DNA of 64,000 nt from Dichomitus squalens LYAD-421 SS1. Lineage: Eukaryota > Basidiomycota > Agaricomycetes > Polyporales > Polyporaceae. The stretch is taken from positions 41,819 to 105,818 of the forward strand of contig NW_006766963.1 in the NCBI RefSeq assembly GCF_000275845.1, in the 5' to 3' direction. This document shows, piece by piece, positions 12,778 through 21,776 of this stretch (positions are counted from its first letter, which is position 1; each line of letters opens with the position of its first letter). The notes beneath the pieces were generated by a model. That model saw only the letters and a list, made by a program, of their open reading frames with translations. It was not told the DNA's origin and searched no databases. The position numbers were made by a program, and so were the translations under genes.

Positions 12778-14097
12778 CTATGACATGAGACGGCGGAGTT
12801 GGTAGATCCCTTCCCGCGCAGCAGCGACAGTATCGTAAACGACTCGTTCGGGCGCGGACTCCGTGCGCGAGCGAAGTCTCCAGCGCAAGAGTGTCTCGTC
12901 GGTGCGGCTGTAAATCGATTCGAAGATGTGGTATGCGGCGTCCGCAGTCGGCCGCTGGGCAGGGTCCTTCCACTTCATCATGCTGACCAGAGGCTGGATG
13001 AGTTCGAGGCCGTGATACCTCTGCTAGAGCGATTAGGGTGAAGATATATACTCTCAAAAGTGATCGTACCGAGATGAACTCCTTGTAGTAGAGATTTCCG
13101 AGTGCAAAGACGTCCGCGCGATATGCGTCGTAGGGGACCTCGTTCGACAACTCGGGGATCTCCTTGTCGCGGCCTGTACGTCCCAATACTAGTGGAGGCT
13201 TCCCCTCTTCGAACAAAGTTGATAGACCGAAGTCGATGTAATAGTACCGCACGTTGCATTCGGACCGTGAGAGTGGACGTGCATCTACTATACCATCTGG
13301 CGCATAGTCAATCCTGACTGGATGGTGTCCTTCTGGGTACAAGGATCTTGAATCCATCATAACGTTTGCTGCGGCGATGTCCCTGTAACAGTTGTATCAG
13401 CAGATGTCTGAGATCAAGAGTACATAACAAACCGATGTGCAACTCGACAATCGTGGAGAAAGCGCAGACCCTGTAGATGAAGGAAGAATGGTGTTACGTC
13501 AGACTTAAGACAACACTCACATCGAGTGACTGCCGTATAAAATCCATGACCTCGTCGATAGTACCAAAGTCGGGGCTGTTGAAGCGGCGCAGGTAAGGCA
13601 TGACCATTAGTGCTATGTTAGGTTCGAGGGGGTCTTGAAAAACGTCGAGGATCGGCACGCAATGATTTCGATCCGAATGTTGTTCTGTGAGGTAGCGCGC
13701 AATGTGCAGTTCCTTTGTGTTGTCCACTGTGGATTTTATGGAGACAAGGAAATTGTCCGTGCGCCGAGTAGCATCAATCACATTCGGGATTTAGATGGAG
13801 CCAGTCAGCGATTCACCCATGGTTGTATGATCGGATAAACTGACATACAATGAGGCCTATTGAATCCCCGCAGAACATTGGATTTCGATCTGTGCCTATC
13901 CACGAAGGTTTCCAATCCGGATGGTACCTGGACCGAAGAGAGTAACCACGGCCGTCGAGGAAGAAGTAGCGATCTTTCCAATATATCTCGCCTGGAAGCA
14001 GGTCGTATACGCCAGCTGCAGTATTCTTAGCGTGTCGGGCGGCAGATTCAGGGGTGACATATGCGTAGCGCGGAAGGCGAGTGGGACTTTTGCTCAT
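12778..14097 (-). CDS. Protein-kinase-like protein, copy B; first intron acceptor lost
   Basis: Close paralogue of the gene at 8985-10305. Exons on minus: 13849-14097, 13521-13790, 13433-13470, 13070-13382, 12778-13020; the first, second, fourth and fifth have exactly the same lengths as in copy A. Predicted 370 residues. Motifs: VSIK lysine, HRDIAAAN catalytic loop, canonical DFG (YYYIDFGLS), DVFALG. At the end of intron 1 the expected acceptor AG is AA (plus-strand tt at 13791-13792): the text reads CTAA|ATCCCGAATG, where copy A has GCAG|ACTCCGGGGG. No AG lies within the preceding 50 bp of the intron, so normal splicing should fail or use the downstream CACAG after the VSIK lysine. The copy may be a recent pseudogene, or this may be a base error. 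Confidence 0.75.
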
Positions 14098-14408
14098 GGG
14101 GCGATGACCACGATGAACTTGCGAAGACAACTTTCACGATCAAGACACTTGCAATTGACTCGGACTCCGGAAACGTCAGGATGCAATAGACGCCCACTCT
14201 TCCATTTATGGTCAAGCCGTTCAAGCTGCGTGTCGTCCGAGGCCGGCCACGGTCAGTACGCGTTATCCTTCGGTCTCGTCCTCGTTGCAGCCTCGTTGTT
14301 TGACCTGCGTGATCTCCACGAGAGACACATATAAGCCGTTGAGAACGGGCGGTACCATGATCCCCCTTTCTTTCTTGTCTTCTTGCAGAGCTACGAGATT
14401 CTCCCAGG
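14098..14408. promoter_or_regulatory. Putative bidirectional promoter of module copy B
   Basis: The 311 bp between the divergent starts of kinase B and its partner. It contains a CATATAAG element near 14325-14333. The role is inferred from the head-to-head layout, which matches copy A. Confidence 0.3.
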
Positions 14409-15591
14409 ATGTCCGACAGCGACGTTGGCGCCAATATCTGGAACATAGTATCAAGCGCAATTGGTGTTTTGGCTTTCGTATGTGGTATGTAGAGGCTGGT
14501 AAAAGACCAGAACCCCGAGACGAAGCTTGTGGAGCTGGAGACGACGCTCAAGGACACCGAGATATTGTTCCGCTCCGTCGTCGAGGAGGGTTTGCTTCAT
14601 CCCATCCGCCACGTTCCTCATTTTGAATTACATCTCACATCGTGCGCATCGCAGTCGTGAATTGCATTCCCCTTCGTACACTGAAAGCGATTTAGGTTTC
14701 GTACTCAGGCGGATACCTTCCGGGAAGAGACATTCATCGCCTCCGTCGCATGGCGCAAGCTGGTAGCGGCATGGTTCAATGGGCTATCGAGAGAGATCGG
14801 GTCTCTCTGCAAGCAAGTGAGGGAACTTCGTGCGAACATATGCGTGAGTTCCAATATAATCGGAACCACCAGCTCCAACTGATGTCGTTCTACTGCATTG
14901 AAAGGAAACCAGTGCCGAAGTGAGGATGCAGCTCCTGCAGGGACGTTCGAATGAAACCTTGCCTCCTCGTTCGCGGCGTGCGAGATTTGCGAGACTTCTG
15001 CGACGTCTTGCCTGCATAGGTGAGTGTCATATGACCACCCGCCCTCTAGACGAGCCTAATGATACATCGGGTTCAGCTCACAGGAAGTCCGTTGCTGAGG
15101 TCACTGATGTAACGACACAGACGACGTCTTGCCCTGCGACAGCTGGTACTATTGTCTCTCCAGTAGCGGCCGGAGTGAGAGGGACATCCGTTGTCGAGAC
15201 AGTGATGTGCCCACCGGTTATGGCATGCGATCCCGTTCTACCTATCCCACAGTCGTCCATCCCACGGTCCCAGTCACGGCGCGCTTCTCCCCGTTTGTCT
15301 GGCACTGCCATACATATCAAAGAGTTCGACGCCTGTTCTCTCATCAACGCGATCCGTCGTGTGGATCGAAGGCTGGCGTCCCAGAGCCTGACGCGGCATC
15401 CGTCCCGATTCGTGCGGGGGACGAAGAAACGGTGGTCCCCTGCGTCCAGCAAGGCGTCCTATGCCCACCCTTCGCGCACGCAGCGTGGCTCGCTGCTCTC
15501 TACAGAGCACACGGTAACTCTATCACCCACGCAAGGCCCTGGTGTCGATTGTGACAGCGATTGGTCGGAAGATACGATGTGCGAGGCGTAA
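14409..15591 (+). pseudogene. Coiled-coil membrane partner, copy B, with premature TAG at codon 28
   Basis: Paralogue of the gene at 10593-11768. Exons 14409-14641, 14696-14843, 14905-15019, 15077-15591 join in the same phases as copy A, and exon 2 is 148 nt in both. They would give 336 residues except for TAG at 14490-14492, within the membrane segment, aligned with a Trp (TGG) of copy A. Downstream the frame is intact: PETKLVELETTLKDTE coiled coil, TKKRWSPASSKASY motif and terminal SEDTMCEA. An in-frame rescue intron of GT...AG type would be only about 15 nt, so I do not believe in one. Either a young nonsense allele or a sequencing error; the intact remainder argues for a recent event. Confidence 0.7.
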
Positions 15592-16084
15592 CTCGCCCAT
15601 TTGGTGACGTTCACCGTGCGATCAGCACGCGTAACCTTGCGCTCGACCAGCATGTTAAACTTCGCATGGTTTGCGGAGTATGCCATGATAACGTCCTCAC
15701 GACCTCCTCTCTCATCGATGCTCTCCTCGCGCGTCGATTACACTTACCTCCTCTCGCATGTGATCCTCTCCGCTACATGCTCGTTCTTTCGACCTCTCTC
15801 CTCTTCGCAATGCTGTTCCGGTTCTCTCCATGTAATCCCTTCTTGTCGACCGTGTACATGCCCATCCATTTCCCCGCCTTCCCGTCAACGATACGCCTGA
15901 CGTTGATCGCTGATCTGAAGTGATAACGATCCTGTACGATGGGCTATTAATGTCGTCGATGTATATGCCTCAATCATTTATTGTTCTAACAGCAATTCGC
16001 AGTACGACATTCTGTTCATGGCTGAAGCGGTCAACAATCAGTAATGACGAGTACATATGAGTGTGTGTATGACTCACTATAGCC
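15592..16084. other. 3' flank of duplicated module, no gene
   Basis: Continues the homology with 11769-11980 (GTTAAACTTCGCATGGTTTGCG block and a pyrimidine-rich tract), then becomes unrecognisable. No coding signal seen. Confidence 0.5.
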
Positions 16085-16700
16085 TCACGTATCACGCAGT
16101 ACCTGAGGTAGGTCCCACCTTGTTCGGGTCAACCATTCGCTCCTCCGTCTCCAACGTCCCTCCAAACGGCAATTCCGAAACCATGATGATAGGTTCAGCG
16201 GAGATTGTCGTCTCGTGTTCTCCGAACGCCTGCCAATTGTTGACGGGAATGATGAAGGCGTTGAGAAAATGAGGAATGTGCGTCTCACAGGGCCCCTAGC
16301 CACCACCTCCTACCCTCCAGGACGCTAAGATGTATGGGGCGGGTTACGAGACCTACTCGGAAATAGAATACTGGAAATAGGGAGCCATAGCAAGCAGGCG
16401 GGTAGGTGCACGGAACGCTAGGGTCGCTGGTTGCCATACCACCTACCCCAAAGATATCGATCGAGCATATGGCGCTCTCTGTCCGACCGCGCATGCTGGT
16501 TCAAGTTACTAAAAGGATGATCTGAACACCGGGAGAGCGGAACAAGCGGCATACTAGGTGGCGCCCGCGACATATTTTGCGTTCATCTCCTTGTACAGGA
16601 GCGAAAACGTGCGAAAGGCGGTGTACTCCTCTGATGCATCAAAGGTCTTCTCGTTCCATTCAGGAATTATCTTGCTAAACTGTCCAGACTACAACTAGAG
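16085..16700 (-). pseudogene. Two exon-like fragments of an unidentified gene
   Basis: Read on the minus strand, 16700 to about 16555 gives a clean reading frame containing FSKIIPEWNEKTF and LLYKEMNAKYVAGAT followed by a stop. About 16280 to 16130 gives another with PHFLNAFIIPVNNWQAFGE and SELPFGGTLETEERM, ending at a possible donor (AAG|GTGGGA). Both have coding-like composition, but they are in the wrong order to be simple neighbouring exons of one gene, because the first already ends in a stop. I do not recognise the family. They could be remnants of one or two rearranged genes. Confidence 0.35.
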
Positions 16701-16744
16701 TCCCGCCAGTTTCCGTGGATACCGCATGCTTTGAAACCCCCATT

Positions 16745-16776
16745 AGCGTTTGCTCGGGCTTACCCGAGCAAACGCT
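16745..16776. repeat. Perfect 14-bp inverted repeat (hairpin)
   Basis: Arms 16745-16758 (AGCGTTTGCTCGGG) and 16763-16776 (CCCGAGCAAACGCT) are perfect reverse complements around a 4-nt loop (CTTA). It stands alone in a gene-free stretch. It may be a protein-binding palindrome, a small foldback element or a chance relic. Confidence 0.8.
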
Positions 16777-17076
16777 TAGAAAGATGGATAGTCAAGACCA
16801 AGAACGTACACGCAGATCCTATTGACATGGTATGAGCCACCGGCCAGATTCGCAAGCTGATCTCCGGTATGTGGATGGAATCTGGCGGTCAAAGTACCTC
16901 GACCATATATACTGAAGCGGCTAGAGGTCTTTATCAGGTTCCAGCTCTCAATAGGACATGACGTGGCTGAAGCGGGCTGCAGTGGCAGATCTCAGGTGTA
17001 TCCAGGAAAAGCCAGAAAGAGTGGCCATTACATGTCGACCGAGGGTTCAGTACTTCAGTATAGACAGCTAGCTCAG

Positions 17077-17264
17077 TACAGTTGAATATCTAATAATGAA
17101 TAATGTCGGTAGGCCCGTTTTCGACCGATTTTCTATTCATTATAGGATTTATGCATTATGAGATGCAGGTTTGGCGGTGAAGCGCCCATGCGGTGAGCCC
17201 TCGACCTATTCATTATGAGATAATATTCATTATTAGAGTATTCATTATTAGATATTCAACTGTA
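17077..17264. mobile_element. Short MITE, Tc1/mariner-like, flanked by TA
   Basis: A 184-bp element at 17079-17262 with 24-bp perfect terminal inverted repeats starting CAGTTGAATATCTAATAATG. It is flanked on both sides by TA (17077-17078 and 17263-17264), the target duplication typical of Tc1/mariner insertions. The interior repeats ATTCATTAT motifs and codes for nothing. Non-autonomous: no transposase was found in the window. Confidence 0.8.
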
Positions 17265-18008
17265 GACGTCAAGAGGCGAGAGCAAAGTCCCGTGAGGCGC
17301 CTGCTAGGATGCTTATGTAAGTGATCGGGATACGGAGTCGTCCATGCCAGCAGCCGACAGCAGGCTCTAAGTTCGCAGCTGTTGTGGTGCCATGAGTTGC
17401 TCTAGATCTACGTCGCGCTTCTCAACCGAAAACTCACAAAACACCTGTGTATAGGAGATTTCTCACTGACTAGAGATATTCAGTAGCAACAAGTTGCTAG
17501 TGCGGTGTGCACGAACCGCCTACCTCTTTGGCGCAGTCAGGCTCTCGCTCGCTTCCTGCAGAGTTTGAGGTATGTCAGTCCGAGTGCGCCCAGGTCCAAC
17601 AAATATACTCATGCTCCTCCGAATAGCATGAATACCCTACGTCAGAATGAGGTTCTGGCGTGAGTGATAGTGGAATCTACCGCTCTGATCTATAGCGGAG
17701 TGAAAGCCATGACCCGTCTTTCCTCGGGCACCCCGGAGTGTAGAAGATTCAGCCGATATTCTCCGACAGCTGCCCTCGTATTCTGGGAACCCCATGGACC
17801 ATGTCATGGACAGCATCGCAGTCTCATCGCGACCGCCGCTTCATTTGGGAGGTTTACGTATACGTAGGCTATGTACTGACGGCGCTAGCTCGAAAGAAAG
17901 CAACTGCATTGCCGGAAATACAGTGCTTCGCTGGGTTGCCCTGGGCGTATAAATGGTCAACGGCACTGGGAACATTCCCCACCCTTCTGCGTCCGTGCCT
18001 ACCAAACT
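17265..18008. other. Gene-free stretch upstream of the DUF6533 gene
   Basis: About 740 bp without a recognisable gene or repeat. The right end must include the upstream region of the gene starting near 18009-18059. Confidence 0.4.
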
Positions 18009-19654
18009 ATGGAGTCTTATGGTCTGTCTATGGCGGCCGCAGGCATTGTGCCTACATATGACAGTCTGTCAGTTTCTTCCTCGCATTCGCTCGTCCAGAC
18101 CAGATGAGACTGACTCAATCCTTAGTGCCATCAATTCCTACGGCCGTGTCGCTTCTGCGGGTGTGAACAGTCGTCAATAAACACCTGCTCTAGGCAATTC
18201 TGACATGCTTCGCAGCTTTCATTGTCTACGACTACAGCATTACATTCGACAAAGAAGTCGAGATGTTCTGGCAGGATATGTATTCAAAGAAGAAGCTCAC
18301 AGGGGCAACTGCGCTGTTCCTGGTCAACCGATACCTCGTCCTCATCCTCAGGATAGCGAACTTGGTCGGATTTGTTCCTATGACGGACCAGAAGTATGTG
18401 CGTGGCTTCACGAGGGGGCCATACACTGACTGCGGATTAGATGTGCACTCGCGACTCGGGTGGCCTTAGCTTTCACTCTACTACAATACATCCCCTGGGC
18501 AGGTGAGCTTGTGGTGAACGCCGTCGCACTCCGTTCGAAGGCCCACATATGTGGCTCCAGCTTTTGCGGCTATGCGGGCATACGCGCTGAGTCGAAACAA
18601 ACCCTTGTCCGCGTTGATTTTGGTGCTATCAATGACAACAACCGGAATCAATATGGTACGTGCCCTGGATAGGATATGGCTCGATATTACTATCGCTCAT
18701 GATCGGCTACTGTAGTCTTTGTTTCCTTTCGGCTTCACAGGCTATGTCGATCCCATCTTTGGATGCACGGTTATCGACCCCATCCCACTCAAATTGTCTA
18801 GGACGTGAGCGGCTTAATTGTCCAAATCGCCATAACCCTATTGACAAGTACCAGGTGTAAGGATGCCCCTTTGAGCCTAGCGTGATGACAAGCACTGATC
18901 ACGCCAACCAGTCGTCATCATATGCCGAACATGCTTCATGCTCGCAGATGTTCTTCTCATTTTGATCACCTGGCTCACCATTTCCTGGAAAGGCCTGGTG
19001 GATAGTATGAGTCGCAAAGACGTCTTAAATCTTGCCGAAGTGATGCTTCGCAACGGTTGGTGGTTCATTCTTCCACATTTGCTTCCTAGCTGATAGGAAT
19101 GTTCTAGGTACTACATACTTCGTGTGAGATGGACTGCCTCGCGCCTTCGGCATGTGTCTCACTGCTTCCATAGGGCTTTACTCATCCTACACTGTCTTCA
19201 TTTGACACTGTCCCTGTGTTCGGTACCATTATTGCTCCTCGGGAACGCTTCATCTCATGCTGATGTCCATATCAGATCCACGTCGCTCTTCAAAGCCTGA
19301 GCTATGGCTATGTTACAATTTTTACCGAGGTGTACGTTGTCAGCTCATTTTCCCTGCGGACTGCTTGACAACGTGATCATCAGTGTCGAGGCGTCCCTTG
19401 TTTCCCGATTCCTGCTCGACCTACAGGCCGCGCATCGCCAAGCCTTAGACATGGAGTTCGGAAGCGAACAGGCCGCCGGAAATGACTTTGCCGATACACT
19501 GGTTTTCGGGCGTGCAGTCGGGTCGATGGATTCGGTGAGAGCACATAGCATGGATGGAGACCAGACGGTGGACCAACAAGTGCATGATGTCGAGGAGAGT
19601 CATGACGCATGGGAGGAGGACTGGGAAGCGAACTCAGACGCGGAGCGCGCATGA
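18009..19654 (+). CDS. DUF6533-family seven-membrane-segment protein, copy 1
   Basis: Agaricomycete DUF6533 integral membrane protein of unknown function. The marker region reads FIVYDYSITFDKEVEMFWQD followed by LFLVNRYLVLILR. Later exons give TRVALAFTLLQYIPWA, FAAMRAYALSRNKPLSALI, GYVDPIFGCTVIDPIPLK, CRTCFMLADVLLILITW and NGTTYFV. The last exon begins at a VSRFLLDLQ motif, contains the family's VFGRAVGSMDS and ends in an acidic tail (stop at 19654). The N-terminal exon is uncertain: candidates are ATG 18009 or ATG 18059. The junction near 18812-18911 (donor ACGTGAG, acceptor CCAG) does not keep the frame by my reading, so a frameshift or a missed splice site is possible. Two related genes lie at 33-38 kb. 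Confidence 0.75.
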
Positions 19655-20304
19655 TGGTTGCAGAGCGCTTCGGAATCAGGATAGGCTAGCGCTCGCTTGG
19701 ACATCGACTGGACAAGGCTCGGTAATCCATCAAACACATCGATCACGATCCACCTGATTGTTCACAACTTCTTGGATTCTATGCCTCTAATACTTAGAGC
19801 AGGAGTGGGGCGAAGTATGAGTTAATGAAGCCGACGTTGTCAGGAAGTGCGACTGTTCCGATGTATCCGTCGGAGCGACTCGAACAACCTGGCGCCCATC
19901 CGCCCGTCAATCGGCGTATTCACCGCCTCCGGAGCGGCCATGCACGTCCTTGTCGTCAGGAATACCCTGTGAGGAGTGGTATAGACAGTCTTTCCGAGTA
20001 CTTTAGAGATCGCATCATGCTCGCAGCGAGTAATGGGGACGGGAGAACTCAGGGAAGTCTGTACGAACGGACCTGTCAGTATGGCAAGGAGCCTTTGGTA
20101 AGAGATGCACTAGATTCAACTATGCAAAAACCTTGTCCTGCTTTGCAGAACTAAAGCACAGAACGTCGTATACCTCCCAAGCCCTTACGTCCCCACGTCC
20201 ATACCGCTACAAGGAATTATCCCACTTGTCCAATTCCTCTGCAGGTCTGTGCATTGATTCCGGGTCCCTCTTCTGGGCAATGCTACCAGTGGATACCAAT
20301 TTCT
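19655..20304. other. Gene-free stretch
   Basis: About 650 bp between the DUF6533 gene and the monooxygenase relic. No coding family or repeat recognised. Confidence 0.4.
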
Positions 20305-20520
20305 TCAACAGGGTCTTCGCGGGTCCTGAAACTCGATTGGTTGCGCACTGGCTGTGCCTATGCAGATCTGGGGGAGCACACGCATGCCAATCGTGAGGTT
20401 CGCTGCGAGTGTTTGGAACCTGGTATCGACTCGCGAGGAAGACCTGTAGTGGATATCCATGCCGGATGTGAAGCCGCTGTACGTAAGACATGTAGCGCGA
20501 CGTGACTCGGAGGGAGGCAC
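20305..20520 (-). pseudogene. Relic of a phenol-hydroxylase-type FAD monooxygenase (C-terminal fragment)
   Basis: On the minus strand this stretch encodes YSGFTSGMDIHYRSSSRVD, LAANLTIGMRVLPQ and ASAQPIEFQD. These align closely with FSGFTSGIAIHYGPSVIVD, LASNLVIGERMLPH and NAQPVEIQD of the intact gene at 39769-42426. The fragment then runs into a stop after RRPC, where the intact protein continues PADTRFKILVFAG. No FAD-binding half is found nearby. It is a detached fragment of the same family, in the opposite orientation to both intact copies. Confidence 0.8.
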
Positions 20521-21776
20521 CTACTTCGAGAATCGCTGAGATATAATCGACCACCACTACAACCGCCGAGACTCACTGAGAGCTCCGCCCGGTAACGACA
20601 GTCCATAGATGATTGTGCAAGCAAGAGAAATACGGAACCTTTTCAACCGAGGCTTCACCGTCGTGCGCGATTCCGAATTGACCTTGTACATGAGCGCGAG
20701 GCCTAGTCATGACGGAGGGAGTGCTGGAGGGAACGTGAACCTGATAGCGAGAGGCTCGTCACAACGCAGAAAGAGCAACCTACTCTGCAAAGTACATCCG
20801 TGACTGTCACTAAACAGCGGTGGGAGATGAATGTACAGATCTTAAGAATGTAATACTCTAGCTTACGTCAGGGGCGTCACGATAGTAGCGTGCATGAAAC
20901 GGAGTGACGAAGCAGAGTAGAAGCCCATATCATATTGACGTTGTGATTGCAAGTAAGGTTGCGACATCTCTCCACCCGGGCAAATAAATATTCGGTCCAA
21001 TTCGGATCCACTGTGCGAGCAAGAAAACCATGCTACGGCACAGTGGTCGGTTGTAACGCGGCCTAGATGAGCAGCAGTAAGTATCAACGCAGACCTACTG
21101 GCACGATACACTGTAGCTGTGACCGATGATGATAGCACAGAAGACACGGTAACGCAGGGGGATGGCAAAACCGCCGAAGTGGATGTGCATTAGAGACTAA
21201 ATATGTTTTATAGAGCGTGAGATAGGCAATGCAAACATGGGCAGACAGACGTGGCAATCGTATATGGTGCGTACGTGGTATCATGGGTCCGTGGCTGCGG
21301 CGTCGTGGTGCAGGGCGGGGCGGGAGACGTGGGAAGTGGATTGTGGGATGTGTGAGGTGTGAAGAGCGGGCAGCGGAAAGCAGGCAAAGCACTAGACACG
21401 AGGCATATGGATGGACGGGGACTTGACATGCGGAGGGAGATATCGAGAGGAAAGATGAAGGCTATTGAACAGAAGTGTCGAAGTGTCGAACTAGGCCCAA
21501 AAGATGGAATTGGATCGCAGGTGGCGCAGATGATAAATGCTGTTACGGTATGGGTCAAAAATACAAATACACAACACAGATAGGAAGGTCGCGAAGAGCG
21601 ACAATGCACTAAATGAAAACACGACTCAAGAGAATGAGACGAGAAGAGCACGGAAAGACCCAAAAGGAGCCAAATTGAAACAAAGACACAGCTCTAGAAC
21701 CCAAAAGACGACCGAATGGACCGCATAGGAGGCACATACAGGACGGATGGGCGCGCCAAGGCACTCACAGCCAATG
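20521..21776. other. Gene-free stretch downstream of the histidine kinase
   Basis: About 1.25 kb with no recognisable gene. The right end is the 3' flank of the histidine kinase on the minus strand and is A/G-rich on the plus strand. Confidence 0.4.

Noticed and set aside
13000..14500. RIP-like mutation as the cause of the lesions in module copy B
   Set aside because: Only two C:G to T:A changes are seen, neither in a CpG context, and both copies otherwise keep long open frames; this is not the dense mutation pattern of RIP.
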